Assembly (NCBI RefSeq): GCF_964340395.1
Contig: NC_135567.1
Span: forward strand, 651,383 to 715,382
Direction: 5' to 3'
Source of the DNA: Glandiceps talaboti
Lineage: Eukaryota; Hemichordata; Enteropneusta; Spengelidae
DNA: 64,000 nt
Part shown: in pieces, positions 23,495-36,766 of the stretch
Numbering within the stretch: position 1 is the stretch's first letter
Layout: every line of letters begins with the position of its first letter
Notes under the pieces: generated by a model
Seen by the model: only the letters and a program-made list of their open reading frames with translations
What the model was told of the DNA's origin: nothing
The model's database searches: none
Translations under genes and position numbers: made by a program

Positions 23495-25101
23495 GAGTGT
23501 GACTAATACCATAGGAGTGTGACTAATACTATAGGAGTGTGACTAATACTATAGGAGTGTGACTAATACCATAGGAGTGTGACTAATACTATAGGAGTGT
23601 GACTAATACCATAGGAGTGTGACTAATACTATAGGGGTGTGACTAATACTATAGGAGTGTGACTAATACTATAGGGGTGTGACTAATACTATAGGAGTGT
23701 GACTAATACTATAGGGGTGTGACTAATACTATAGGAGTGTGACTAATACTATAGGAGTGTCACCAATACTATAGGAGTGTGACTAATACTATAGGGGTGT
23801 GACTAATACTATAGGAGTGTGACTAATACTATAGGAGTGTGACTAATACCATAGGAGTGTGACTAATACTATAGGAGTGTGACTAATACCATAGGAGTGT
23901 GACTAATACTATAGGAGTGTGATTAATACTATAGGAGTGTGACTAATACTACAGGAGTGTGACTAATACTATAGGAGTGTGACTAATACTATAGGAGTGT
24001 GACTAATACTATAGGAGTGTGACTAATACTATAGGAGTGTGACTAATACTATAGGAGTGTGACTAATACTCTAGGAGTGTGACTAATACTATAGGAGTGT
24101 GACTAATAATATAGGAGTGTGACTAATACTATAGGAGTGTGACTAATATTATAGCAGTGTGACTAATACCATATTAGTGTGACTAATACCTTGGGAGTGT
24201 GACTAATACCATAGGAGTGTGACTAATACTATAGGAGTGTGACTAATACTATAGGAGTGTGACTAATACTATAGGAGTGTGACTAATACTATAGGAGTGT
24301 GACAAATACTATAGGAGTGTGACTAATACTCTAGGAGTGTGACAAATACTATAGGAGTGTGACTAATACTATAGGAGTGTGACTAATACTATAGGAGTGT
24401 GACTAATACTATAGGAGTGTGACTAATACTATAGGAGTGTGACTAATACTATAGGAGTGTGACAAATACTATAGGAGTGTGACTAATACTATAGGAGTGT
24501 GACTAATACTATAGGAGTGTGACTAATACTATAGGAGTGTGACAAATACTATAGGAGTGTGACTAATACTATAGGAGTGTGACTAATACTATAGGAGTGT
24601 GACTAATACTCTATGAGTGTGACTAATACTATAGGAGTGTGACTAATACTATAGGAGTGTGACTAATACTCTATGAGTGTGACTAATACTATAGGGGTGT
24701 GACTAATACTATAGGGGTGTGACTAATACTATAGGAGTGTGACTAATACTATAGGAGTGTGACTAATACTATAGGGGTGTGACTAATACTATAGGGGTGT
24801 GACTAATACTATAGGAGTGTGACTAATACTATAGGGGTGTGACTAATACTATGGGAGTGTGACTAATACTATAGGGGTGTGACTAATACTATAGGGGTGT
24901 GACTAATACTATAGGAGTGTGACTAATACTATGGGAGTGTGACTAATACTATAGGAGTGTGACTAATACTATAGGAGTGTGACTAATACTATAGGGGTGT
25001 GACTAATACTCAAGGGGTGTGAATAATACTATCGGGGTGTGACTAATACTATAGGGGTGGGATTAATACTCTAGAGGTGTGACTAGTGCTCTAGGTGTGT
25101 G
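23495..25101. repeat. 20-bp minisatellite, about 80 copies
   Basis: Unit GTGACTAATACTATAGGAGT on the plus strand. Variants are GGAGT/GGGGT, ATACC/ATACT and CTAGG. Copies degenerate at the right edge. It lies in intron 1 about 185 bp upstream of exon 2 in transcript sense. Confidence 0.97.
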
Positions 25102-25530
25102 ACACTCACAGTAAACAATTATAGAGGTGTCACTCACACTAAACAATTATAGAGGTGTTGTACACAGTAAACAATTATAGAGGTGTTGTACACAGTAAAC
25201 AATTATAGAGGTGTTGTACACAGTAAACAATTATAGAGGTGTTGTACACAGTAAACAATTATAGAGGTGTTGTACACAGTAAACAATTATAGAGGTGTAA
25301 CGTTGTACACAGTAAACAATTATAGAGGTGTTGTACACAGTAAACAATTATAGAGGTGTTGTACACAGTAAACAATTATAGAGGTGTTGTACACAGTAAA
25401 CAATTATAGAGGTGTTGTACACAGTAAACAATTATAGAGGTGTTGTACACAGTAAACAATTATAGAGGTGTAACGTTGTACACAGTAAACAATTATAGAG
25501 GTGTTGTACACAGTAAACAATTATATAACC
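25102..25530. repeat. 28-bp minisatellite, about 15 copies
   Basis: The unit contains GTTGTACACAGTAAACAATT and follows directly after the 20-bp array. Two copies carry a 4-bp insertion (TAAC) before GTTG, 168 bp apart, suggesting block duplication of six units. Confidence 0.95.
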
Positions 25531-25567
25531 CTTTTCAACTTTAATGTAAATGTAAAATGACTATGCT

Positions 25568-25608
25568 GTGTGTGTGTGTGTCTGTCTGTCTGTCTGTCTG
25601 TCTTTGCC

Positions 25609-25639
<31 letters not shown>

Positions 25640-25700
25640 GTGTGTGTGTGTGTGTGTTTGTCTATCTCTCTGTGTGTGTCTGTGTCTGTGTGTATCAGAT
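25568..25700. repeat. (TG)n and (TCTG)n compound microsatellite
   Basis: Mixed di- and tetranucleotide repeats. A 30-bp direct duplication containing TGTGTATCAGATGAATTGCA follows at 25688-25738. 25740-26084 holds nothing recognisable. Confidence 0.92.
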
Positions 25701-26084
25701 GAATTGCAATAGATGTCTGTGTGTATCAGATGAATTGCATGGCATGACATATAACAGTAATCTAATTGAGAGGTATCGTATCCATTCTAGTACAACATAC
25801 TAATAAATATAGCATATACATGTATACAGGAATACCCAATACTTTGATTGAAAAACATGTTCATCAGGAATTAATTGAATACTTATGGCTGTGCGTTGTA
25901 CGTTTGCTATAATCCTTATTGCATGGTTTATTTCATTCAATTTCAATGCTGATACAGTTTTATCAATATCAATAAACAGTTGCATTACTTGAGGGAATGA
26001 CTTCACAAATAAACTCTTCAAATATCTGTTTTACGATCAATTTGTTGTAGCTTATAGACTAGTACTTGGCTTTCTAGTCTAGCA

Positions 26085-26480
26085 ACCATTCCTATTGTTG
26101 TAGACAACTCCTTGAGATCGTTCCCATTGTTGTAGACAACTCCTTGAGATCGTTCCCATTGTTGTAGACAACTCCTTGAGATCGTTCCCATTGTTGTAGA
26201 CAACTCCTTGAGATCGTTCCCATTGTTGTAGACAACTCCTTGAGATCGTTCCCATTGTTGTAGACAACTCCTTGAGATCGTTCCCATTGTTGTAGACAAC
26301 TCCTTGAGATCGTTCCCATTGTTGTAGACAACTCCTTGAGATCGTTCCCATTGTTGTAGACAACTCCCTGAAATCATTTCCATTGTTGTAGACAACTCCT
26401 TTAGATCATTCCCATTGTTGTAGACAACTCCTTGAGACCATTCCCGCTGATGAGGACAACTTGATACGATCATTAATTCC
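26085..26480. repeat. 32-bp minisatellite, about 12 copies
   Basis: The unit contains TGTTGTAGACAACTCCTTGA and GATCGTTCCCAT. The block TTGTAGACAA is a 10-bp near-palindrome in every copy. It runs into the 96-bp higher-order array. Confidence 0.95.
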
Positions 26481-28020
26481 CATTGATGTGGGCAACTTCT
26501 TTAGATCATTCCCATTGGCGTAGACAACTTCTTTAGATCATTCCCATTGGCGTAGACAACTTCTTTAGATCATTCCCATTGGCGTAGACAACTTCTTTAG
26601 ATTGTTCCAATTTGTGTAGATTACTTCTGGAGATCGTTTTCATAGGTGTAGACAACTTCTTGAGATCATTCCCATTGGCGTAGACAACTTCTTTAGATTG
26701 TTCCAATTTGTGTAGATTACTTCTGGAGATCGTTTTCATAGGTGTAGACAACTTCTTGAGATCATTCCCATTGGCGTAGACAACTTCTTTAGATTGTTCC
26801 AATTTGTGTAGATTACTTCTGGAGATCGTTTTCATAGGTGTAGACAACTTCTTGAGATCATTCCCATTGGCGTAGACAACTTCTTTAGATTGTTCCAATT
26901 TGTGTAGATTACTTCTGGAGATCGTTTTCATAGGTGTAGACAACTTCTTGAGATCATTCCCATTGGCGTAGACAACTTCTTTAGATTGTTCCAATTTGTG
27001 TAGATTACTTCTGGAGATCGTTTTCATAGGTGTAGACAACTTCTTTAGATCATTCCCATTGGCGTAGACAACTTCTTTAGATCATTCCCATTGGCGTAGA
27101 CAACTTCTTTAGATCATTCCCATTGGCGTAGACAACTTCTTTAGATTGTTCCAATTTGTGTAGATTACTTCTGGAGATCGTTTTCATAGGTGTAGACAAC
27201 TTCTTGAGATCATTCCCATTGGCGTAGACAACTTCTTTAGATTGTTCCAATTTGTGTAGATTACTTCTGGAGATCGTTTTCATAGGTGTAGACAACTTCT
27301 TGAGATCATTCCCATTGGCGTAGACAACTTCTTTAGATTGTTCCAATTTGTGTAGATTACTTCTGGAGATCGTTTTCATAGGTGTAGACAACTTCTTGAG
27401 ATCATTCCCATTGGCGTAGACAACTTCTTTAGATTGTTCCAATTTGTGTAGATTACTTCTGGAGATCGTTTTCATAGGTGTAGACAACTTCTTTAGATCA
27501 TTCCCATTGGCGTAGACAACTTCTTTAGATCATTCCCATTGGCGTAGACAACTTCTTTAGATCATTCCCATTGGCGTAGACAACTTCTTTAGATTGTTCC
27601 AATTTGTGTAGATTACTTCTGGAGATCGTTTTCATAGGTGTAGACAACTTCTTGAGATCATTCCCATTGGCGTAGACAACTTCTTTAGATTGTTCCAATT
27701 TGTGTAGATTACTTCTGGAGATCGTTTTCATAGGTGTAGACAACTTCTTGAGATCATTCCCATTGGCGTAGACAACTTCTTTAGATTGTTCCAATTTGTG
27801 TAGATTACTTCTGGAGATCGTTTTCATAGGTGTAGACAACTTCTTGAGATCATTCCCATTGGCGTAGACAACTTCTTTAGATTGTTCCAATTTGTGTAGA
27901 TTACTTCTGGAGATCGTTTTCATAGGTGTAGACAACTTCTTGAGATCATTCCCATTGGCGTAGACAACTTCTTTAGATTGTTCCAATTTGTGTAGATTAC
28001 TTCTGGAGATCGTTTTCATA
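26481..28020. repeat. 96-bp higher-order repeat built from three 32-bp variants
   Basis: Three diverged 32-bp subunits, marked TTCCAATTTGTGTAGATTAC, GTTTTCATAGGTGTAGACAA and CATTCCCATTGGCGTAGACA, form a 96-bp trimer. Runs of 4 to 5 trimers are separated by two or three extra copies of the third subunit, giving larger blocks about 448 to 544 bp apart. Trimers within the array look identical over long stretches. Confidence 0.95.
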
Positions 28021-28989
28021 GGTGTGAAACCAGTGCAGGTTTTTATTTCATTATAGTGAAACCAGTGCAGGTTTTGATTTCATTATAGTGAAACCAGTGC
28101 AGGTTTTGATTTCATTATAGTGAAACCAGTGCAGGTTTTGATTTCATTATAGTGAAACCAGTGCAGGTTTTGATTTCATTATAGTGAAACCAGTGCAGGT
28201 TTTGATTTCATTATAGTGAAACCAGTGCAGGTTTTGATTTCATTATAGTGAAATCAGTGCAGGTTTTGATTTCATTATAGTGAAACCAGTGCAGGTTTTG
28301 ATTTCATAGGTGTGAAACCAGTGCAGGTTTTGATTTCATTATAGTGAAACCAGTGCAGGTTTTGATTTCATTATAGTGAAACCAGTGCAGGTTTTGATTT
28401 CATTATAGTGAAACCAGTGCAGGTTTTGATTTCATTATAGTGAAACCAGTGCAGGTTTTGATTTTCATTATAGTGAAACCAGTGCAGGTTTTGATTTCAT
28501 TATAGTGAAACCAGTGCAGGTTTTGATTTCATTATAGTGAAACCAGTGCAGGTTTTGATTTCATTATAGTGAAACCAGTGCAGGTTTTGATTTCATTATA
28601 GTGAAATCAGTGCAGGTTTTGATTTCATTATAGTGAAACCAGTGCAGGTTTTGATTTCATAGGTGTGAAACCAGTGCAGGTTTTGATTTCATTATAGTGA
28701 AACCAGTGCAGGTTTTGATTTCATTATAGTGAAACCAGTGCAGGTTTTGATTTCATTATAGTGAAACCAGTGCAGGTTTTGATTTCATTATAGTGAAACC
28801 AGTGCAGGTTTTGATTTCATTATAGTGAAACCAGTGCAGGTTTTGATTTCATAGGTGTGAAACCAGTGCAGGTTTTGATTTCATTATAGTGAAACCAGTG
28901 CAGGTTTTGATTTCATTATAGTGAAACCAGTGCAGGTTTTGATTTCATTATAGTGAAACCAGTGCAGGTTTTGATTTCATTATAGTGAA
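28021..28989. repeat. 32-bp minisatellite, about 30 copies
   Basis: The unit contains GTGAAACCAGTGCAGGTTTT. A variant with CATAGGTG instead of CATTATAG recurs near 28305, 28659 and 28850. The variant matches the CATAGGTGT part of the preceding 96-bp array, so the two arrays seem to share an origin. Confidence 0.95.
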
Positions 28990-29770
28990 ATCAAAATTCA
29001 AAATCCCATTCGTATGGATTCCAGACTATTCTAAAATAATACTTGTAATTAATTGAGTATGTAGTGATAGCGACATGTATATGATTTAGTTTGGAAGTGT
29101 AGTGATAACCTAATCCTGGAATCTATGCTCAATGGGATTTAGAGCAAAAGCTAACATTTCAAACCGCATGGATTCCTGACTATTGTAGTGATTAATGACG
29201 ACAGATTTAAATTTTATTAATTGAAATAATAGTTTCAATGGACGAACTTCCCACATGTTGATAGTTTTAGCCGATGTGTGTGACAGGCAATCTTGGTAGC
29301 TTGTTAGAATTCAGTTGTATATTTATAAAGACCACAATAACTTTTGGCTAGAATAGTGTCGACACATCTAATAAAAACTATGTCTTTATTTTATGAGGCT
29401 ATCTGTCGTGTGTAGGGTTCACATCAGTCACTTCAGGTCGCATTTTACAATGTATTGCTATGACAACGCCTATCTTCTTGTAATCTTGCTAGTAATTTAT
29501 TAGACGAAAAGAATTCTTAGTACGTCCACAAACAAACAATGTTGTGTTAGTAATTGACACTTCACAGTCTAACTAGTCTACACAAGCTACCACAAAGTTC
29601 ACCAGCCCAAGGAACATTGTAACTATGACAACGATTGTAATGAGATAAACTAATATACGTGTTTTGATGTGAAAAAGATCTTATAAATTTACCCAAGTTG
29701 TATGGATATTTGCTGATTGAAGATACATGTTTAAGTGCTTTTATTCTATAGCAGATTCCCTTTGCCTAAT
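28990..29770. other. intron 1 unique sequence
   Basis: About 780 bp without recognised features. Confidence 0.6.
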
Positions 29771-29771
29771 T

Positions 29772-29898
29772 AATTAACTAATTAAAGAATTAATTAATTA
29801 ATTAATTATTTAATTAATTAATTAATTAATTAATTAATTAATTAATTAATTAATTAATTAATTAATTAATTAATTAATTGATTAATTAATTAATTAAG
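29772..29898. repeat. (TTAA)n tetranucleotide run
   Basis: About 125 bp of ATTA/TTAA repeats with few interruptions. It is self-complementary and prone to cruciform extrusion. Confidence 0.95.
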
Positions 29899-30039
29899 TC
29901 AATCTTTGCATAGGTACAACAATAGGAATACCTGTCATGGTTGCACGGTATATGGCACTGAAATGTTTGGCCCCTGGTATGTAGTACGCATTTATTGAAC
30001 GTATCAAGTAGTATCAAGCAGAGAGCTGATAAACTAACC

Positions 30040-30285
30040 AATGAGTATCAAATACACAGCTGATTAACTAACCAATTGGTATCCAGTTGATAAACTAACC
30101 AACTGGTATCCAGTTGATAAACTAACCAAATTGGTATCCAGTTGATAAACTAACCAAATTGGTATCCAGTTGATTAACTAACCAATTGGTATCCAGTTGA
30201 TTAACTAACCAATTGGTATCCAGTTGATTAACTAACCAATTGGTATCCAGTTGATAAACTAACCAATTGGTATCCAGCAGAAATG
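30040..30285. repeat. 27-bp minisatellite, about 9 copies
   Basis: The unit contains CCAGTTGATAAACTAACCAA and TTGGTAT. The block ACCAATTGGT is a perfect 10-bp palindrome in most copies. 30286-31015 that follows is unique sequence with a pyrimidine tract at 30948-30985. Confidence 0.9.
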
Positions 30286-31015
30286 ACGCTTTATTTCTAT
30301 ATTTTGGATGAAATATATTAGTAAGTATAATGATTGGAAAGTTTGTTTTATATTAATAGTGTTGTGAGTTACTCTTGTCCTACTCTTGTCCTAACCTAAC
30401 TGCAGAAACTATACCGGTTTCGCGCCGTCGCTCTCGGTCCTCTGCTGTTTTTGTTTTGTTTTGCAAACTCCTTAAGAAAACAAAAAGTAAGACGATAAAA
30501 TGTTAAGTGATTAGCTATAAAGAAGAATAAAAAAAAGTATTGTAAATAAAATCAAAGCTACAATTATTGCAGCTAGTCCTAGCCTTGTGGGTAGGAGGGT
30601 GGGGGTGGGGGTAGGAGGGTGGGGATAGTAAGGTATACTGTATGTGACAGGACAAGACAGTCATTTAGTCCAGTGTATTTCCATATGATATTTTTAGAAG
30701 GTTTCACAAGGTCACATCAACAGAGCTGAGATATGCCTAATTACTGCTTAGTCCTCAGCGTGATCTAACTGGACTACGTATGACGTCACTAGAAAGATGG
30801 TCACAATATTTGTACTTCCAGGGTAGATACATTGTGACTTATTTGGTTTATGATTGTTTTATTATCTGAATTAATCAGCACAGCCCAACTTGAAAGGGAG
30901 TCGTTACTATATGATGGATGTCTGACATGGTGGAGGAAAACTGATTTGTCTTTTTTTCTCTTCTTTCCCTTTTCTTTTTCCTCCTCTGTTGACTGCATAT
31001 TTAATTCACTCTATA

Positions 31016-31205
31016 TTGACTAAATGAAAACACCCATTTCAAATCTCCCCATCTAAATGAAAACACCCATTTAAATCTCCCCATCTAAATGAAAACACAT
31101 CATTTCAAATCTCCCCATCTAAATGAAAACACCCATTTCTACCAAATCTCCCCATCTAAATGAAAACACCTCATTTCAAATCTCCCAATCTAAATGAAAA
31201 CATCT
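31016..31205. repeat. 33-bp minisatellite, about 6 copies
   Basis: The unit contains AATCTCCCCATCTAAATGAA and AACACCCATTTC, with small indels between copies. 31206-31600 after it holds nothing I recognise. Confidence 0.88.
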
Positions 31206-31639
31206 CTAACTTGTTTCAATAATTACCAAGATGCCAGTTACAGTAACATTTTACCTTGCGTTTCAACTTCTAGGGGGCTTGGAGTTATCATATCAAATAT
31301 GTTAGGTGCACTCCTCAAGCACATGGCAACGTTTTACCATTGCCCCACCCCTCCACTATTTGCTCCCGCCTCTTGTGCCCCGTCGCCATTCCTCATAATT
31401 CTGCCATCATCTCCTACATTTAGTAGCCTAGATTATTATGTGCGATTGGGAGCCAATTATTTAAGTACTCACGTTTCAGAATGTTAACAAGTCATTGAGA
31501 ATGACATAGTCCCCGCTATAATTGGGTTTTAAGGAATTATCACTACTCTGATCACGCAACAACATTTGTGAACCTAAAACAAACAGACTCAGATATGTTG
31601 TGTGTGCTTGTTGGACATGGAATATGCCTCCAACAATAA

Positions 31640-32290
31640 AGGATTGGTTGGGTATGGGGGATCATATCACGATGAAAATGGAGTCTGAGTTATGGCTTTG
31701 GACATGGAAAATTCACGAACAAAATGGCTGCCAGGCAGCCATATTGGATCGTATCACAACGAAAATGGATATGCACATGTATGTCATAGAACACTGTCCT
31801 AATACCAACTTTGAATGAGATCTGTTTAAGCATGTCTGAGTTATGGCTTTGGACATGGAAAATTCACAAACAAAATGGCTGCCAGGCAGCCATATTGGAT
31901 CGTATCACGACGAAAATGGATATACACATGAATGTTATAGAACACTGTCCTAATACCAACTTTGAATGAGATCTGTTCAAGCATGTCTGAGTTATGGCTT
32001 TGGACATGAAAATTCACAAACAAAATGGCTGCTAGGCGGCCATATTGGATCGTATCATGACAACAATGAATATGCACATGTATGTCATATAACACTGTCC
32101 TAATACCAACTTTGAATGAGATCTGTTAAAGCATGTCTGAGTTATGGCTCTAGACAGGGAAAATTCGCAAACAAAATGGTTGCTAGGCGACCATATTGGA
32201 TCGTATCATAAAACAAATTGACGTGCATATGTATGCCATAGTATGTTGCCCCTGTACCAAGTTTGAAGAAAAATTGTTCCAGGCATCTCC
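31640..32290 (+). repeat. four-copy 151-bp dispersed tandem unit with (GGAC)n tail
   Basis: The anchor GAGTTATGGCT occurs at 31687, 31838, 31989 and 32139, spacing about 150-151 bp. The unit contains AAAATGGCTGCCAGGCAGCC and CATATTGGATCGTATCA. Copies of it occur in inverse orientation at 5755-6045. A (GGAC/GGACA)n run at 32306-32352 closes it. Probably a non-coding part of a mobile element family. 32353-32702 is unremarkable. Confidence 0.85.
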
Positions 32291-32702
32291 AAGAAACGGC
32301 TGTGGACGGACGGACAGACGGACAGACGGACGGACGGACGGACGGACGGAACCCAATCCATAAACTAAGCGGAGACTAATAATGTTATCTACATGAAACC
32401 CAAAAGTACAATTAATTAGACACATGACATTCTGTACATCTACTATCCATCATAAAATGTACTCATAATATTCTACTTACTGAACAAGCTGAGTTTAGAC
32501 GTTTTTGAGGGACCAGATATTTATGCTGCCTATTTAAAAGCCAATCGTACTTCCTAAAACAAACTCAACTATCACTTATAATTGACTGAAGTCAATCTTA
32601 ATACGATGAAACATATAAACGACCCGATGACGTAATTTTTGAACGAAATATCAGGGAAACCACACTCCGTGTAGTAGTCTGGATGCCAACGTGGTTTCTA
32701 AC

Positions 32703-35700
32703 TATGAGTTTGGGTGTAAACCTTAACAATACTGTATAGGAACTAGACTAGTGAGTTTGGGTGTAAACCGTAACAATACCGTATAGGAACTAGACTGTGT
32801 GAGTTTGGGTGTAAACCGTAACAATACTGTATAGGAACTAGACTAGTGAGTTTGGGTGTAAACCGTAACAATACCGTATAGGAACTAGACTATGTGAGTT
32901 TGGGTGTAAACCGTAACAATACTGTATAGGAACTAGACTAGTGAGTGAAGGTGTAAACCGTAACAATACCGTATAGGAACTAGACTGTGTGAGTTTGGGT
33001 GTAAACCATAACAATAGTGTATAGGAACTAGACTAGTGAGTTTGGGTGTAAACCGTAACAATACTGTATAGGAACTAGACTAGTGAGTTTGGGTGTAAAC
33101 CGCAACAATACAGTATAGGAACTAGACTAGTGAGTTTGGGTGTAAACCATAACAATACCGTATAGGAACTAGACTGTGTGAGTTTGGATGTAAACCGTAA
33201 CAATACTGTATAGGAACTAGACTAGTGAGTTTGGGTGTAAACCGTAACAATACCGTATAGGAACTAGACTATGTGAGTTTGGGTGTAAACCGTAACAATA
33301 CAGTATAGGAACTAGACTAGTGAGTTTGGGTGTAAACCGTAACAATACCGTATAGGAACTAGACTGCGTGAGTTTGGGTGTAAACCGTAACAATACTGTA
33401 TAGGAACTAGACTGTGTGAGTTTGGGTGTAAACCGTAACAATACCGTATAGGAACTAGACTGCGTGAGTTTGGGTGTAAACCGTAACAATACCGTATAGG
33501 AACTAGACTGTGTGAGTTTGGGTGTAAACCGTAACATTACCGTATAGGAACTAGACTGTGTCAGTGGAGGTGTAAATGGTAACGATACCGTATAGGAACT
33601 AGACTGTGTGAGTTTGGGTGTAAACCGTAACAATACCGTATAGGAACTAGACTGTGTGAGTTTGGGTGTAAACCGTAACAATACCGTATAGGAACTAGAC
33701 TGTGTGAGTTTGGGTGTAAACCGTAACAATACCGTATAGGAACTAGACTGTGTGAGTTTGGGTGTAAACCGTAACAATACCGTATAGGAACTAGACTGTG
33801 TGAGTTTGGGTGTAAACCGTAACAATACCGTATAGGAACTAGACTGTGTCAGTGGAGGTGTAAATGGTAACGATACCGTATAGGAGCTAGACTATGTGAG
33901 TTTGGGTGTAAACCGTAACAATACCGTATAGGAACTAGACTGTGTGAGTGAAGGTGTAAATGGTAATGATACTGTATAGGAACTAGACTGTGTGAGTTTG
34001 GGTGTAAACTGTAACAATACCGTATAGGAACTAGACTGTGTGAGTGGAGGTGTAAATGGTAACGACACTGTATAGGAACTAGACTGTGAGTGGGGGTGTA
34101 AATGGTAACGATACTGTATAGGAACTAGATTATGTGAGTGGAGGTGTAAATGGTAACGATACTGTATATGAACTAGACTATGTGAGTGGAGGTGTAAATG
34201 GTAACGATACTGTATAGGAACTAGACTGTGAGTTTGGGTGTAAACCGTAACAATACCGTATAGGAACTAGACTGTGTGAGTGGAGGTGTAAATGGTAACG
34301 ATACTGTATAGGAACTAGACTGTGAGTGGGGGTGTAAATGGTAATGATACTGTATAGGAACTAGACTATGTGAGTGGGGGTGTAAATGGTAACGATACCG
34401 TATAGGAACTAGACTGTGTGAGTGGAGGTGTAAATTGTAATGATACTGTATAGGAACTAGACTGTGTGAGTGGAGGTTTAAATGGTAACGATACTGTATA
34501 GGAACTAGACTGTGAGTGGGGGTGTAAATGGTAACGATACTGTATAGGAACTAGATTATGTGAGTGGAGGTGCAAATGGTAACGATACTGTATATGAACT
34601 AGACTATGTGAGTGGAGGTGTAAATGGTAACGATACTGTATAGGAACTAGACTGTGTGAGTGGAGGTGTAAATGGTAACGATACTGTATAGGAACTAGAC
34701 TGTGAGTGGGGGTGTAAATGGTAACGATACTGTATAGGAACTAGATTATGTGAGTGGAGGTGCAAATGGTAACGATACTGTATATGAACTAGACTATGTG
34801 AGTGGAGGTGTAAATGGTAACGATACTGTATAGGAACTAGGCTGTGAGTTTGGGTGTAAACCATAACAATACCGTATAGGAAGTAGACTGTGTGAGTGGA
34901 GGTGTAAATGGTAACGATACTGTATAGGAACTAGACTGTGAGTGGGGGTGTAAATGGTAACGATACTGTATAGGAACTAGATTATGTGAGTGGAGGTGCA
35001 AATGGTAACAATACCGTATAGGAACTAGACTATAGTGAGTGAAGGTGTGAATGGTAACTATACTGTACAGGAACTAGACTATGTGAGTGGAGGTGCAAAT
35101 GGTAACTCACATACTATGTGAGTGAAGGTGCAAATGGTAACAATACCGTATAAGAACTAGACTATAGTGAGTGAAGGTGTGAACAATACCGTATAGGAAC
35201 TAGACTATAGTGAGTGAAGGTGTGAATGGTAACTATACTGTACAGGAACTAGACTATGTGAGTGAAGGTGTAAATGGTAACGATACTGTATAAGAACTAG
35301 ACTATGTGAGTGAAGGTGTAAATGGTAACGATAATGTATAAGAACTAGACTAGTGAGTGAAGGTGTAAATGGTAACGATACTGTATAGGAACTAGACTAT
35401 GTGAGTGGAGGTGTAAATGGTAACGATACTGTATAGGAACTAGACTATGTGAGTGGAGGTGTAAATGGTAACGATACTGTATAGGAACTAGACTATGTGA
35501 GTGAAGGTGTAAATGGTAACGATACTGTATAGGAACTAGACTATGTGAGTGGAGGTGTGAACAATACTGTATAGGAACTAGACTATAGTGAGTGAAGGTG
35601 TGAATGGTAACTATACTGTACAGGAACTAGACTATGTGAGTGAAGGTGTAAATGGTAACGATACTGTATAGGAACTAGACTATGTGAGTGAAGGTGTAAA

Positions 35701-36766
35701 TGGTACTGATAATGTATAGGAACTAGACTATGTGAGTGAAGGTGTAAATGGTAACGATACTGTATAGGAATTAGACTATGTGAGTGGAGGTGTAAATGGT
35801 AACGATACTGTATAGGAACTAGACTATGTGAGTGGAGGTGCAAATGGTAACTCACATACTATGTGAGTGAAGGTGCAAATGGTAACAATACCGTATAGGA
35901 ACTAGACTATAGTGAGTGAAGGTGTGAACAACACCGTATAGGAACTAGACTATAGTGAGTGAAGGTGTGAATGGTAACTATACTGTACAGGAACTAGACT
36001 ATGTGAGTGAAGGTGTAAATGGTAACGATACTGTATAGGAACTAGACTATGTGAGTGGAGGTGTAAATGGTAACGATACTGTATAGGAACTAGACTATGT
36101 GAGTGAAGGTGTAAATGGTAATGATACTGTATAGGAACTAGACTATGTGAGTGGAGGTGTAAATGGTAACGATACTGTATAGGAACTAGACTATGTGAGT
36201 GAAGGTGTAAATGGTAACGATACTGTATAGGAACTAGACTATGTGAGTGGAGGTGTAAATGGTAACGATACTGTATAGGAACTAGACTATGTGAGTGGAG
36301 GTGTAAATGGTAACGATACTGTATAGGAACCAGACTATGTGAGTGGAGGTGTAAATGGTAACGATACTGTATAGGAACTAGACTATGTGAGTGAAGGTGT
36401 AAATGGTAATAATACTGTATAGGAACTAGACTGTGAGTGGAGGTATAAATGGTAACGATATTATATAGGAACTAAACTATGTGAGTGGAGGTGTAAATGG
36501 TAACGATACTGTATAGGAACTAGACTATGTGAGTGAAGGTGTAAATGGTAACGATACTGTATAGGAACTAGACTATGTGAGTGGAGGTGTAAATGGTAAC
36601 GATACTGTATAGGAACTAGACTATGTGAGTGAAGGTGTAAATAGTAACGATACTGTATAGGAACTAGACTATGTGAGTGGAGGTGTAAATGGTAACGATA
36701 CTGTATAGGAACTAGACTATGTGAGTGGAGGTGTAAATGGTAATGATACTGTATAGGAACTAGACT
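32703..36766. repeat. 46-48 bp minisatellite, about 85 copies
   Basis: The unit contains GTATAGGAACTAGACT, followed by GTGAGTTTGGGTGTAAACCG or the variant GTGAGTGGAGGTGTAAATGG. The first variant dominates to about 33850 and the second later. Some copies are shortened or carry extra blocks (for example GGTAACTCACATACTATGTG near 35100 and 35850, 755 bp apart). The 48-bp copies make a 202-codon frame with 16-residue repeats, an artefact. Confidence 0.95.

Noticed and set aside
32703-36766. GTGAGT in each unit as another donor-anchored array
   Set aside because: It lies on the plus strand, antisense to the only gene seen, and no exon precedes the array on that strand.
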